DNA of 64,000 nucleotides from Mastacembelus armatus (GCF_900324485.2 NC_046647.1:7001464-7065463), one strand, 5' to 3'. Positions 1 to 13,854 are shown, counted from the first letter of the stretch. Notes: a model not told the origin generated them from the letters alone. Numbers and translations: made by a program.

Positions 1-1855
1 TGGGTTAAAATTATATTTGGTGATTTTCAACCTCTTCTTCAACTTCTTGTTTTTGTAATTTTAGCCATCACGCATACTGATTCAAATGATAACAACAAAA
101 CCCAAGACACTTCCTTTAAGTGAGCTGATTGCTTTTGGTGTCAATGCAGCTATATTGGATCTCAATAACCTGACATATATATAAATATGGCTTGATAAGA
201 AATTACATTATATTTCACTGTCTACAACATTACAAACGTGGTAACAGCAAGTTGTGCCTGTGTTGTGGTTTGCTTTGCGTGTGTCAGAGAGAAGCATCAA
301 AGCCTGTGATTCACCTCATCCAGGCACCTGTCTCAGCCTGCCCCTGCTCGTCCTCATCCAGTCAGCCTGAAAATTGCACCTTTGGGATACAGTGACGAGA
401 CGTAGAATCTGTAGTACAACTCCTCTGGGTTCACACACCTCACATTGATTTACTCAAGGCCACTCGAGCCACGAGATGAGTCAGATGAAAAAGAAAGTAA
501 TCTATAAACAGTTTATGTGTTGCTGATTCTCCTACTCTGGTTAGTTTAGAATTGTGATTATGGAGAGCCCTACTACTTTATCACGTTATCACACTTTAAC
601 TGTATACAAACTGTATTGCCAACCCATAAATATAAACAGACAGAAAAGCTGCATTTTGTACCTCTTTGGCCAAAATGATGAGGTTTTGATAATACTGAGA
701 TTTCTGGCTTTTAAAACTTTAAAAAGGCAAAATAATTGTCATTAAGACAGTATGCTACAGTGTAATTTACTGTATCCTTAACTGATGTTTATGTCACACT
801 TTATTTTGGTTGTTTATGTATTTCACTTGTAAAGAATCTGACATTACAATCAGGGTCAATGACACACCAACAATGCTAAGCCAGAGAACTGATCAGGTTT
901 TGGGACTTGTTAGTCTTTGACAGAAATTAGTTTCCCAAAGTTCCTGATTAACAGTGTGTGATTTATTGGAAATATTATCTGTATCACTAATTTTGTTCCA
1001 AGTGATGCAAATCATAAATCTGGGATTTTTTTATTAGTAGGAATTTTTCTGTAGACCTGCTGCAGCATTAGGTGACCAATAAATAATTATTAAAAAGTAG
1101 CCATTTTAAAAATGATTTCTATTCATCATCTATGTTGCAAAAGAATTCAATAGTTATATAAAAGTTTTTATAGAAATGCCATCATATTACTTCAATATAA
1201 TAGCATGTTTAAGATATAGTATGTCATCGCACTGTGACTTTTTTGTCTTTTTATTGTGTCTTACTTTGTATTTTTAATTTCTACCATGCATATTCTGGGG
1301 TGTGAGAAAAAGGTCTCCACAAGTCTGCAAGGATTTAATCTCAAGGATTTAATCTCAAACTAATTCAGACATAAAATTATTTTTTTCTACTCTGCCTATC
1401 TGTTTTGGTTTGGATTTTTCATTTGCATTGTTATTTCATACTTATGATTCTGTAAAAGCAAGGATCTCTCAACCTATGCTGTTTTTTGTTTTTGTTTTTA
1501 GTATTTTAGTCTTTCTTGTAAAGACAGCAAAGCTTAACAAGAAACACAGGCATAAAAAGAGTGAGGAGGAGGATGATAACTAAGGTTCCTGGCCTGTAGT
1601 GGGTCAGGGGTGATGCAGGTATTACAAACTGAGGTGTTGCATGTATTCCCTGAAGGCTCATTTTAACTTGAGTATAACTGGTAGTAACCACCTCAACCTT
1701 CACCTAATGTCACCTTCCCAGGGTCATGTTCAATGTGCAAATGAACCTATGCAGGGAAAAAAACTTCAACTGGAGACCAACATTTTGCCCCAGACTTAGA
1801 GCTGATTCCCCAAAATCTGACACTGAACAGATATTTGTTCCTTTAATGAAAGTAG

Positions 1856-1877
1856 CACACACACACACACACACACT
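1856..1877. repeat. (CA)n microsatellite
   Basis: Uninterrupted CA dinucleotide run of about 11 units in intergenic DNA. Confidence 0.9.
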
Positions 1878-2388
1878 CATTTCCAGTAACATGCTCCAGC
1901 CGTGACTGGACTGGGATTGGATGATCTTCCTTGATGTATCAGCACTCAGACGGAGGCTACTGGAAGATCTGGCAACCTGCCCAGAAGCTACGGGAGGTCT
2001 CTGAGCACCCACACACAATACTCGTCCGCAAAAGCCTACTGAGAAAATGCTCTTTTAAATTCAAGTATGAGCAGACACCATTAAGAGATGACAGAACCAA
2101 ATGCAAAATACATGAATTCCAACAATGATACTGATATCTGTGAGAAGCTGCTGGACATGCAGTTTATACAAACCTTAGCAGAAAAGCATATCGCTGCTAG
2201 ATCATGGAGCGTGTTGCATAACCTCTATAAGAGGCACCACTCTGCCCCAGATTATGTTGTTTTTATTTGTGTGTACGTGCAGGTTGCCAGACTCTTCTTG
2301 TTACCATGACAAGTGCCATTAGGCACACCAGTGTTTCTCTATTTAGACTGTAGTTCATACATTCCCCTGGCGTTGATAAACATCTCAC

Positions 2389-2393
<5 letters not shown>

Positions 2394-2434
<41 letters not shown>
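2394..2434. repeat. (TG)n microsatellite
   Basis: Uninterrupted TG run of about 20 units in intergenic DNA. The cysteine/valine or threonine/histidine open frames it creates are artefacts. Confidence 0.95.
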
Positions 2435-2436
<2 letters not shown>

Positions 2437-4001
2437 ATGGGAGTTTGTCTTTGAATCAGAGGAGAGGCCTGATAGGAGCACCTTGACAAAGAAAGTACAA
2501 CTGAGATAACACTTTCCTTTCTATCGCAGCAGCATCATGGCCATATTTGATCCAGATCTCAAGAATGTTCAATATTTTAAAGCAGCTTAATGACTGAAGA
2601 TAAAGAATTTGGTATCATCCAGGCAATAATGACAGGCATAAGCGATATGTATGTGAGGGAATCCACATATCTTGATTTGCAAGTGGCCTGCTTGGTTCTG
2701 GTGTCACGTAGTGTGCATGACCGAGGGCTCCGTTCTCTTCAGCTTACCTTTAATCAAAACACAGGAGCAGCCCAGTCCTCTAAATCTCAAATAATAAACT
2801 CTTTCACCTGGATTACACTTCAATCCAGGCTTGGCTCAAAATTGGTCAAGTAGTGGACTTGGCTGAACCACATGTACATGCACCCACAGAGGAAGCCATA
2901 GATCAGCTGTCCCAGTTGAACATGCCTGTAAGGAACCAAGTAAGAACATAATAGCTGATAGCAAAGCCTTTTAACTAATAGAAAAATAAGGCATCTTTAA
3001 TATACCCGAGCATTACCTTCCTGCTATGAAGTGGCTGTAAGGTGAAATGACACCTTTAATAATGTTCAGACAGCATTAGCAGGAGGATTCGTGCCCAGCT
3101 GAGGGATAGCGTGACTATGTGCAGCCACAGCCACCCACACAGATAAAAGAGGAATGGTGTCACGCAGACAAAGACATCAGGCCTCACCGGTCCTTCAGAT
3201 GCTTGCACTTTCTTGGAAGAGTCATACAGGGACTGTTGGGGAAGTGATTTGTTTCATTTTTCTGCTCTACATCACATGGGAAATTCCATCTTTGCACTTG
3301 TAAATTCAGTCTTCACACATCCACTGTTTATGTCTCTCTTCCCTTTTAAAGGTAAAGGGTAATTTTTAAAAAAGGTGGGTTGAGTTCATTTGCTGTACGT
3401 CTGTCATTTAAACTAGCATATTCCCCCTTCGCATGCAAGCAGCAGGTGTTGTCTGTTCTGATACAGATAATAGCAGGTTAGGCCTTCACACCATTTCTTG
3501 ATTTATAGTTTATCTTTGACATTTTTTTCATCCAAGGTAATTGAAATAATTAGGCCAGTCTTCTCTTAAAGAAACAAGCAGCAGAGCTGCAATCAGAACA
3601 GAGGCTGCGCTCAGGTAATGTGAGAAAGCACTGTTATTGTTTCTGAGTGAGCTTGCAGTGCAGTAGTGCAACAGGCCTGCACATTGTTGCGTGTGAAGCA
3701 TTGGCCCACTGCCAAATGACAGAGCGAGTTAAAGGACAGGTTGCATAAGAATGAAGTTATGGTTTGATTTTGAAAGAGTGTGTGTCAAGGAATGTGTGTT
3801 TAAATTGGCAGTATCCTTGGTCAAGAGTCACGCAACGCATTTAATTAGGAAAGTGAAGACACTGATTGTTTTCTGCTCATTTTGATTGTCGTCACCTTTC
3901 TCAAAAAAAAAAAACGTTGGTGGGTAAACAATGAGTCACAAATAGATGGAAAACTTGTGGGTAATATTAAAGACAATGCACAGTATCTGAAACACAGTGA
4001 G

Positions 4002-4368
4002 ATCCATCCATCCATCCATCATCTATACCCACTTATTCCTAACCAGGGTCACAGGGATCTGCTGGAGCCTATCCCAGCTCTCTCTGGGTGAAAGGCAGGG
4101 GTACACCCTGGACAGGTCACCAGTCCATCACAGGGCCACATAGAGACAAACAACCTCACACACTCACACTCACTCCTATGGGCAATTTAGAGTCACCAAT
4201 CAACCTGACATACATGTTTTTGGACTGTGGGAGGAAACAGGAGTACCTGGAGAAAACCCACACAAGCACAGGGAGAACATGCAAACTCCACACAGAAAGG
4301 CCGGGTTGCGAACCCAGGATCTTCTTGGTGAGGCAACAGTGCTAACCACTCATCCACCATGCTGCCCC
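4002..4368 (-). mobile_element. tRNA-headed SINE (V-SINE/Mermaid-like), near full length, copy A
   Basis: On the minus strand the element starts with a GGGGCAGCA-type head followed by a tRNA-like A-box/B-box region, a conserved central part and a tail rich in GGATGGAT. The same sequence recurs at 5722-5977, 34711-35056 and 61698-62074. The flanks ACACAGTGA (left) and ACACATTGA (right) look like a slightly decayed target-site duplication. The central part resembles the zebrafish DANA/Mermaid group, which is why I assign it there; the exact family name is not certain. It lies about 450 bp upstream of nanp. Confidence 0.8.
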
Positions 4369-4723
4369 ACACATTGATGATAGAGTCAAATAAGGCCAAC
4401 TGTTGCCGTTGCTAACAAAATAATACTTCTATAGTGAGTTATAGTGCGGTGCTCTGTACAATGATTTGTCTTTATTTTTAGGTCATTGTATTGTATTTAA
4501 ATACAGCTTATGGAATATTAAAAATGATAATGATGTGTACTCTAATGTACAAAAACCATCATGCACACTTTCTTTTATGTTTTACAGAGAAGATTGAAAT
4601 CTAATCATTTTAATGATGACTTATAAAATTCAATGTGAGGAGCTCATTGGCAATCTTGAGAATTAACTTATTTACTAGCACTCTCTACAGGAAGGACCTT
4701 GCAAGTACCCGACATTTATTACA

Positions 4724-4743
4724 ACTACAATTCCCATAATGCA
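4724..4743 (+). promoter_or_regulatory. ZNF143/SBS-type promoter motif upstream of nanp
   Basis: The 20-bp string beginning ACTACAATTCCCA and ending ATGCA closely matches the ACTACANNTCCCAGNATGC element bound by ZNF143-type factors in many TATA-less vertebrate promoters. It lies about 70 bp before the nanp start codon, where such elements usually sit next to the transcription start. No TATA box is evident. Motif recognition only. Confidence 0.65.
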
Positions 4744-4813
4744 GCGTACCCAGAAGTACTTCCGCAATTAGTATTGTAGTGGTGGACTGAATATGTATAT
4801 GGACTGACCGACA

Positions 4814-7200
4814 ATGGACACTCAGGCTGTGAAGGCAATACTGTTTGACCTGGACAACACGCTCATTGAAACCAGTCGGGCAGGTTCAGTGGCGATAGAA
4901 AAGGTGGGAAAGCTCGGATTTTCCTTGTTTACTATTTACAGTTAATTTACGTAGGTGGATCTGCTGTAATAGTCGAGAAAACTAGGACTGCGTGACAGCG
5001 TGTTTAACAACCGCACAGTAAAGTCATTTAATGTGTTCAATTCAGGCGGATTTGAGATGTGGGAGCTCAAACGTGTTGTATGTGCTGCTGCTGGTGTTCA
5101 CTTCAAAGACAATGGGAAAATCCACTATTGAGCACTTCACGTGCCCAAACCTTTCTTTACTGGCGTCTAGCTGCTGTCAGCGGTCAAAGAAACTGACGTA
5201 TGTGCTGTGTTTCATGGTCGGGCAGAGGTTCGGTTCCCTGAGGAACTTTTAACCAAGGCAGCCCTGACACTATGACAATAATGCAGCATGCACACTGAAT
5301 CTGAAGCAGCCAAATGCAGTTGAACCGTACAGTGTTCAGTATGATATGCAGTATTGTTTAACTGCAGTGACGTGTCACAATGTCTTCATTCATCCTGGTT
5401 AGTCTGTCACCCTATCCTGCAGATAAAACCATTGATTGTAATAGTCTTATTATGGTTATATTATGGTTATGCTTGATCAGGTCTACATAGACAAAAACAT
5501 TTACTCACTGTAAATGGCATCTAGGCATCTAATTTGATGTATAGTCCACAGTGTTTATTTTTTCTTTAATCTGTGTTGTTCTTTTCTAACAGGGTGCCAT
5601 ATACTAAGATTTGCCTGATCTTGACTATTAATGCATGGTCGCCTATATTTACACATCCTATCAAGTGTGCCGAAATGCAGCTACCTCAGGATTTTGGTGG
5701 TTTTTATGTGAGATTTAATGTTCATCCATCATCTATACCCACTTATTCCTAATCAGGGTCACAGGGATCTGCTGGAGCCTATCCCAGCTCTCTCTGGGTG
5801 AAAGGCAGGGGTACACCCTGGACAGGTCACCAGTCCATCACAGGGCCACATAGAGACAAACAACCTCACACACTCACACTCACTCCTATGGGCAATTTAG
5901 AGTCACCAATCAACCTGACATACATGTTTTTGGACTGTGGGAGGAAACCAGAGTACCTGGAGAAAACCCACACAAGCTGTTGTAGCCATTATAAAAACAG
6001 ATCCATTAGGTTTGGTGATGATTCGATCATTTTTAGTCTTCTCAGTAGAGATGAAGTTGGTCTTGGTCCAATTCTTGATGTGGAAATTATGAGACAATCA
6101 AGTAAGATAGTTAATGTTTACTAGTTTAAATGATTCGTATAATAATATTGGGACCATGTTTGAGTATTAGATGTTAAAATCGGATAACTGCTTATGAGCC
6201 CCTTCATTCTTGTTGATAGGGTGACAGGAAAATATTATCCAGTGAAGTCAAGTTGGGTACAAATATATATTGTACTGATGATGACCGAGTGACAAGAGTA
6301 ATACATCAGAGCTCAAATGATTTTTACCTGGACATAAGTTATCATGTGCAAGCAAATGAGAATTGTTGTCTAAAGGTTTTTTTTGTGTATTTATGTTGTT
6401 ATGCTTATATTTTGTTTTTATGCATGTTTTTATTCTTGCAACAACACAAAATGCCCTCAGGTACAATTAGAATTGAACTGGATTGATTTTTATGATTTAT
6501 TGCTGAGATATGTGTTTTCATTTTATTATCTGTTGTTTATTATCTATAAATCTTACAGACCAGTGATCTTTTGAGGACCACACTGGGCCTCGATGACAAC
6601 ACCACCCGTAAAATTTGTGACAGGTTCAAGCACAAACTTTTGCATGAGAGCTTCGACCCTGCTGCAGGCAGATCCATAGATGACGTCCGTGTGAGTCACT
6701 GGGAGGAGAGCATTCAGGAGACTGTCGGCAGCATTTCCACACCTTCACTGGCTGCTCAGTGCTACTACCTGTGGAAGAATAGTCGTCTAGAGATGCTCAC
6801 TCTGTCCCCTGAGGTGTGCAAGCTCCTCAAACAGCTGCACAGCAGATACAGGCTGCTGTTGCTGACCAACGGAGAAGCTCAGAGTCAGAAAGAGAAAGTG
6901 AAGGCAGCCAAGTGTGAGGAGTTCTTCGATGCCATTGTTATTGCTGGAGAATATGTGGAGCAGAAACCATTCCTTTCCATCTTCACGTTGTGTTTCAACA
7001 TGCTGGAGGTGGAGGCCCAGAACTGTGTAATGGTGGGGGACTCTCTGGACACAGACATTCAGGGGGGCTTTAATGCTGGAGTACGGGCTACAGTTTGGAT
7101 CAGCAATGCAGGAGGTGCTGTGCAAGATGCGTCCGTGAAACCAGACTACACTATTCCTACTGTGCTGGGCCTGCCAGATGTTCTGGCACAACTTAACTAA
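4814..7200 (+). CDS. nanp: N-acylneuraminate-9-phosphatase (HAD family), 2 exons
   Basis: Dephosphorylates N-acetylneuraminate 9-phosphate to free sialic acid, the last cytosolic step of sialic-acid synthesis. Coding exons are 4814-4903 and 6559-7200 with GT-AG splicing in phase 0, giving 243 residues (human about 248). HAD motif I is FDLDNT at residues 11-16, with the nucleophile Asp12 and acid/base Asp14. Motif II lies in LLLLTNG near 134, the motif III lysine is in QKP near 166, and motif IV is VGDSLDTD at about 189-196. The usual KPAPSIF segment reads KPFLSIF, a local divergence outside the catalytic residues. The start is the first ATG after the ZNF143-type motif. The intron carries a truncated SINE. 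The gene ends 570 bp from the 3' end of polr1b, tail-to-tail. Assignment is secure. Confidence 0.95.
5722..5977 (-). mobile_element. Truncated SINE, copy B, in nanp intron 1
   Basis: Nearly identical to copy A over its tail and central part but stops before the tRNA-like head. This is the usual 5' truncation of incomplete reverse transcription. It lies within the nanp intron, antisense to the gene. Confidence 0.8.
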
Positions 7201-7769
7201 GGATAACTAGCAATTGAGTTGACCAAGTAAATGAGTAGTGTCACTTTAAAAAATTGCTAGTTTTTATTATGGATACATTTTTACACTGCGACAAATGCCA
7301 CTATATTTTGACATTTTAATTACATTGTGATAATACCTCAGTAATTTTACAGCAGGACTTTTACTAGTAATTAAGTATGGAGTTTTTATTTTTTTCCTTA
7401 TCTAGTGCATCTGAATACTTCTCAGCACTTTTCAGTGTAGCATCAAAAGAATTAACCTCAAGAGGAACAGTAGTATAGCATATCATTTTTATTCAATACT
7501 GTGATGCACAATAGATAATTTGTTACTTTTACACACCTCAGTCATTCCATCATATAGTGCCAGTTTATCATTCCTCAAAGTCTGCAATAATAAAACACCT
7601 GACAAAGGAGCTGAACTTCACAGGCCCTGCATCATATTTGACCTTCTGTGGTATGGTTAATTTGAGCAGTTAACACAACTCCCACTAAGTCCGGTTTGAT
7701 AACATACACTTCCCTCTGATTTGTACCCTGGTATATCTAAAACAGCAGGGTGAGATCCCCCAGCCGAAC
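7201..7769. other. Convergent 3' region of nanp and polr1b
   Basis: Both flanking genes end here. AATAAA-like signals occur on the plus strand near 7587 (nanp side), and TTTATT, the complement of AATAAA, occurs near 7259 and 7488 for polr1b. The signals lie past one another, so the two 3' UTRs probably overlap. No other gene is seen. Confidence 0.5.
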
Positions 7770-10700
7770 TCACTTAACATGTAATTTCACTTTAATGTTC
7801 ATTGCTGCAAGCTCAGCTACAAAGTAGCGGAAAACGTAAGGAACAGACACTGATTCAATAGAGTCACTTCGGCCACACAGGGTGCACACAGTCTTACGGT
7901 GGCGCATTGCTGACCAGCAGGGTGGTGGTTTTTCTAACAGAGGGGAGAGCAGGCTGCCACAGTCAACACACACCTGAGCCACTGATCGGTCCGAGCAGTT
8001 GAAGAGGCGATCGTGAAGCAAGAAGGAAGTTCCGTGTGCCAGCAGGGCGTCTCGTTCCATCTCCCCGAAACGGATGCCTCCCTGGATGTTTCTCCCTCCC
8101 ACGGGCTGGTTGGTCACCTTGTCTCGTGCTCCTGTGGTTCTCACCTGAAACTTGTCAGAGACCATGTGACGTAGCCGCTGGTAGTAAACAACTCCAATGA
8201 AGATGTCTGCCTCTAGCTCCTGACCACTCAGGCCACTGTACAGCCGCTCTGTGCCGTAATAGTTGTAACCTCCAGCTCGGAGCATTTCACCAAAGTACTC
8301 CAACGCAGAGCTCTCCTCAGAGAAAGAGAAAGGTGTGGCATCATGGCTCAGGCCATGAAGGGCACCAGACTTGCCGGCCATGCTCTCAATCAGCATCCCG
8401 ATGGTCATGCGAGAGGGGAAGCCATGGGGGTTGAACAGGATGTCAGGCATCATGCCGCTCTCTGTGAAAGGCATGTCCTCTGCCGGCCACAGGCGGCTCA
8501 GGATGCCCTTCTGACCGTGGCGGCTGGCAAACTTGTCACCAATGGTGGGGTTTCGTGGCACTCGTACAGTGATGCAGACACGTTTGAAAAGGCCTGAGCC
8601 AGTGTCATTGCTGCAGATCTTTATATTGTCCACAACACAGGCCTCATGGCTCCTAGAAGTGAAGAATAAGAAACATTACTGATTTTATTTTTGGACGTTC
8701 AGCTGCAAAACATTAAGAATTTAGAATCATTCTTAAAGTAAATTCATTACTCCACCAGTTCCCTATGGTATTGCCTTTAGTGAGCTGATGGAAGACACAT
8801 TACCACCCAAGGATTAACACTCACTTGTAGTAGGTGATGAAGGTCTGGCCAGTGTTGAGGTTGATATAGCTGTAGAAAGGGTCCCCATAGTGAAGTGTTG
8901 ATCCAATGTGAGGTAGTCCATCGGCATCCAGCTTGTCACTCACTTTAGGGTCGCCTGGCTTGGTGCCAAACACCACACTGTCTTCTCCCCTCACCTTGTC
9001 TGCCAGGTCGACCAGCTCAGTCTTGTATATACTTCCATGGGCAAAGCCTCTTTCCCATGATGACTTGTTCACAATCTAGAAGATGGAAACGCATCATGAT
9101 TTCACCACATTTAAACAGTGAGAAGTTAGTACATTATTTCCAGTGTTGTATTTGCAGAAAAAAAATACAGTAAATACAGTAGTTATTGTGTTGTACTTAC
9201 CATTGCATCTTCCATGTCGTAGCCTGTGTAGGATATGACAGCCACAATGGCATTTGTGCCACTCGGGTAGTTGTCCAGGTTGTAGTAGTCATACATGTAG
9301 GGCCTGACCAGTGCGCTCTGTGGAGTCTGGAGCCGGTACAGCTTGTTATCTGTGCGATCCATGAAGGAGTGTAGGGGGAAACCCATAGTCTGCTTACCTG
9401 CGAAGATAACCTGTTTAATCTCTGTTGCTCAGTTACTACAGAGCAAACACATCACAGCAGCTCAGAACAGCAACAAATGGAGTGAAATATTTCAGCAGGT
9501 GCCCTGGACTCAAGACTTACCCATCTGACACTGATACATGTTCCTAGGACTCTGGTTGTGGTCGGAGTATGGGATGAAGTTAGCCACCACGCTGAGCATA
9601 CTGTGTGGAAACAGCTCCTGGTGTGTGGTCACTCCTGGCTTGATCTCATCCTCTAAGATGCCCACATTTATGTAAAGCTACAGCATGACAGAAAGAGATT
9701 AACAAATAAATGTTTTGGTGAGTAAAGGTTTAAGAATGATAACTACCATAACCTTAAAAAATGATAGTTAATACATACTTGTTCAAAGGTGCCGATTAAC
9801 TCCTGCTTTCCGAGAGCTAAGTTGCGTACGGGCCGCACCATACGACAGGGTGTTGTGAAGAGGAAGAGGCCTGGATACAAGCTGGCCTTCCCTGTTTTGG
9901 GAACCAGAACAATCTCAGTCCAGGGAGGGATCTTCTTCTCTCTCAGTACCTGAAGGTGTTTGATTTAAAACATTAGTTTTGTAGACACATAATATGCACA
10001 CTATAGCCATTTAATAGATAACAATCATACCTTAAACCTGCGCAGTGAGTCAGCCACAACTTGGGCTATTTCATTCTCCACCCAGCCTACAAGAGCACCA
10101 TCAAGCACCACGGGGTAGCAGTCTGAAAAGGTCTGACCAGGAGATCCATCCACTGGTGTAACACCTGAGGCAGCAGAAACACTATTTTGTACAACACAAT
10201 ATGGCCTACTGACATACTTTAAAGGCTGTGTCAAAAGAGGTGAGAGTGAGAAAAACATAATTTAACTGTGTTTTCTGAAGTGAGGACTCACCGAGAGAAC
10301 ACAACAGAGCGGGGAGCGATGTGGTGGGCAAAGTCAGAGCCACAATCTCACAGCTGGCTGTCATGTGGTTCATGAGGCCACAGGGCTCTCCGTCCGGGGT
10401 GTGGACGGGACACAGGAAGCCCCAGGACTCAGGCAGCAGCTTACGAACAGAAGTTGTCCTCATCTTGGCGAATGCTGCTCCTCTGTGCACACAGCGGAAA
10501 TGGGACAGGTAGCGGATGAAGTTGAGCTTGTCAGCTACTACACACAGGCCCGTGTTCTGCAGCATGCCAAGACCTGGGCAAAGAAGGGAAAACAGTCTTT
10601 ATTTCAAAAGGGTAAACTGTTATACCCTAACAAATACTCATACTCAACTCTGGTAGATACCTGTCCTGGAGTTGAGGTTCCCAGTGGCCAGCAGATATTC

Positions 10701-13700
10701 AAAGGGTTTAGTCACATCAGTGCCCATGTTGAACAGCTTAATCATGTTCTCAGCGCTCCATACTCCACTCAGTCTGCTGCCTCTCTTGTCAAAGGACAGC
10801 TTCACGGACACCAACCAGGCAGCCATTCTTTCCTGTCACGATAGTTTTAGGTTTAAAACACTAACTTAATATTGAAAACAAACATCAAAAGTAAAAATTG
10901 AATGGCTCGACAGAAATGTCTTATTTTAGATAGATATTTCCACAGAGATTCAAGCTTTCAGTACAAAAAACGTAATGCTTTCAGCGTCTTCAAAAAACTT
11001 CAAAAACATAACTAAAATATTTCTGTTGGGGTCTTGGTAAAACTAACCAGTGCTTGTGCTAATCTAAATTTTGATTTACTAAGAGCTACTATTTCTCACC
11101 TTAAGAAACATGAGGTAGAGCTGACCAGGAGTGAGCACTTCCTGACACATGATGCTGTCAGGGTTCTCCTCCATGCACTCCTGCTTGGCAAACGTGAAAA
11201 GTTTCCGCGTCATCAGACACAGAAGGTAGAATTTCTCTACATCTGACTTGAGGTGGATACAGATGCACTCACTGATCAAAACAGGACACAATTCAAGTTA
11301 CTAAATGCACCGTAACATACCACGCTTCTTTCTTCATGGATGTAACTTAAAAAGTCAAATGCTGCCGTCATAAACACCTACTCCAGCAGGAAGTTGGCAC
11401 ACTGCTCATTTGTGTACCACTCAGGAAGGTTCATTTTAACCCTGAAGCGCTCTCCAAGGTAATTGAGCACCTTGCTGCGGGTGGTGCAGCCCTCCTCCAT
11501 GACAATGCGTAGCATCTCTGACGCACAGCTCTTGTAAAAGGAATTGTCCTCGTGGCCCTTGATGAGCTCCTGGTAGATCTGAAAGTCTGTGAAGTCCACC
11601 AGTGCCTGAAGCACACAACAGAGAAGATTAGCTTTATTAATATATGGTGACAACATTTCATTATATTTTTCTAAGATATTCTGTGAAGTATTTACATACA
11701 CATATATGTACATATACATATTTTACATATCTATTTCACGTAATAATTGATACTGCAGATGTGCTTCTCTCTAAAATACATTAACCCTGATTGTTACCTT
11801 GAGTGCAAACCCTAGTGGGAGGAAGAAGAGCTCTTTCTGATAGATGAAGTTCAGCATCACTGTCCCATTTTCCAGATAATGTAGGTTCATGTTGATGGCT
11901 GTGTGTTCTTCCTTTACACAATGCATGGAAACGCCTGAGTCAAAGAAAGATGAGGACATCCATTTTAAAAGATATTAAAAGGATGTGCAGTATTAAGTGT
12001 AACTATTATTATATTAACTATTGTTACATTGCCACTTTCACTCTATGCTTGGAGCAGATTATTGGAAAGGTGTTATTTACCATACTGAGTGTATCCCTGG
12101 CCCCTGCTCTTCCACTTAGGCCTGGACATAGCAATGGGATAGTTCCTCCTGGGCATTATCAACATTCGGATAACCTTCTCAATTCCGTTTACAATAAAAT
12201 ACCCTCCCATTTCCTGTTATCAAAAAAGAATTGCTTCTTTAATAAATATGTAGGCATGTAGTAAATCTCTACTCCACTTGTGAGAATTTAAAACATGTTT
12301 CATACCTCTGCTTCTTCATGATGTTCGACGAGCTCTTTGGGGGACATGCCATGCAGGTTACACAACTTGGACTTCACCATGATTGGCACCTGACCCAGCG
12401 ACTGTTTGATGATGCCTTTGGGGACTCCGTTGATCGACCAGCTGATGTCTGCCTGAGATAACACAAAACATAAAGAGCTAAGATAAGCTGTTTGGATCCT
12501 TCGCTGATGACTCATTTAGTTAATCACCTACTTGTTTGAACTGTCTGGCTGTCAGTTCACATGTGCCTCAGTAAAAGTCAAGTCACTGAGCAAATGAAAG
12601 TTACACCGACTGCTGTGCGGCCGCCAGGGAAAAGCAGGTATGTAGGCTACACGAATCACAGTCTTACCACCAGCTTTCCTTTGTATGAGCATCTTCTTCC
12701 CCGGCACTCTGCAGGAAACACCTTCATTTCCCTGCAGATGCTCCCTTTGGAAACCACAGGGCTGTAGATGGTGGCTTCCACAAACGAAAGGGCAATCCTC
12801 TCATTTTTCACTGTGAACTCCAGTGGTGGGATGGCCTGAGAAAGACACGCCAACTTGCATCAAACTGAGGAACAGAACGAAGAGGAGGCAACCAGCCAAA
12901 CACGATTGCAACTAAATTCACCAAGACATTAATGGTGTTCCTTCAATTTGTGCTCCCTTGCTGAAAAGTGCTGCCGTATGGATTTCCATTTCCAGTGTAT
13001 TTCCCATTCAGGAATAAGTCTCCCAGTGTGACAGCATCTTATTTTGTATATTTTATTCCAAACGGGCTGAGCCCACGTGCACTGTAAGAGCATGGGGAGC
13101 ATATTTTGGTCCTCGTACTATTAACGTTAGGGGTAGCATATTTTGATAGACCACTATCCCTCCTAAAGAACCAACAGAACCAGAACATACGGGTCTCTTA
13201 ATGGGACAGTACTATGTCGATAAAGACTACAACTAGTTTGGGGGTCTGGGCATGCGCAGAACCGCCAGCCCATCCTGACAGGTAGCCCAAATGGACAGAA
13301 CACCAGGAACATGTGGGGAAACTGTCTGGCACTAGTTTTCACTGAAAAGTGCAGTGACCACTGTAATTAGTTTACAGTGACCTACTTTATAGTGAAGTAG
13401 CACTTCATTTCACTTCAGCTTTGAGAACTACAGATGACACAAGTTGTTTATTTTGTGCCAGCTATTCAAACAGAACACACAAATAAAGTTACGCCTATAA
13501 TGTTAATGTAATTACCTTCCTATTATCTCCCTACGTAGATTAATAATGTTATTTAACTTAACTGCAGTTTACTTTAACGTGGAGGACAAGTCTCTGTACT
13601 GTCAGTTGTTGCTGGTTTAAAGCGGCTCTAGTTTTTGATAGTTTAGGGTTCACAGGCTGGTTTCTGCTTCAGCTGACCTGCACGACGCGGCTCAGTCCGT

Positions 13701-13854
13701 CAGTGACCGCCTGGTCAAACGACTCGATGTGAGCTTTGGTTAGATCCTGAACAGCCGCATGTTGAGCCTCCTTCAGGACGCCAAAGCCTCTATCTGTCAG
13801 GTTTCTTAAGCTCGGACCTTGAGGTAAATTACTCCACTTTGTTGAGTAGTCCAT
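7770..13854 (-). CDS. polr1b: RNA polymerase I subunit RPA2 (second largest), 15 exons
   Basis: Second-largest core subunit of RNA polymerase I, which makes the rRNA precursor in the nucleolus. Exons, in gene order: 13854-13678, 12835-12668, 12452-12306, 12213-12081, 11934-11798, 11605-11382, 11271-11100, 10832-10661, 10573-10292, 10164-10031, 9949-9779, 9677-9521, 9397-9201, 9075-8825, 8652-7770. All introns are GT-AG, and phases close to 3405 nt or 1134 residues (human 1135). The active-site motif [12 protein letters not shown] lies at about 879-890. The C-terminal zinc ribbon has Cys 1069, 1072, 1097 and 1100. The start was chosen because the N-terminus aligns with the vertebrate family and no in-frame ATG extends it. 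Exons 5 and 6 have a decayed copy at 16.2-16.8 kb. Assignment is secure. Confidence 0.97.
12836..13677 (-). other. polr1b intron 1, no further gene seen
   Basis: This 842-bp intron lies between exons 1 and 2. I see no coding exon, tRNA or recognisable repeat in it. An intronic snoRNA would be easy to miss by eye. Confidence 0.6.

Larger units (their letters stand above)
1..4000. other. Gene-free left flank
   Basis: I see no reading frame with coding character, no splice-site chain and no family similarity on either strand. The stretch is AT-rich. It contains two dinucleotide microsatellites (listed separately) and ends at a SINE copy. The short open frames present are of the length expected by chance. 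Enhancers or untranslated exons of a gene outside the window cannot be excluded. Confidence 0.6.

Noticed and set aside
4088-4345. Open frame beginning [18 protein letters not shown], found again at 5798 and 34788 and on the minus strand near 62000
   Set aside because: The same peptide recurs because it lies in the SINE copies. It has no independent gene context.
10365-10844. 159-codon plus-strand open frame across polr1b exons 8-9
   Set aside because: Crosses confirmed minus-strand exons and an intron; no similarity to any family.
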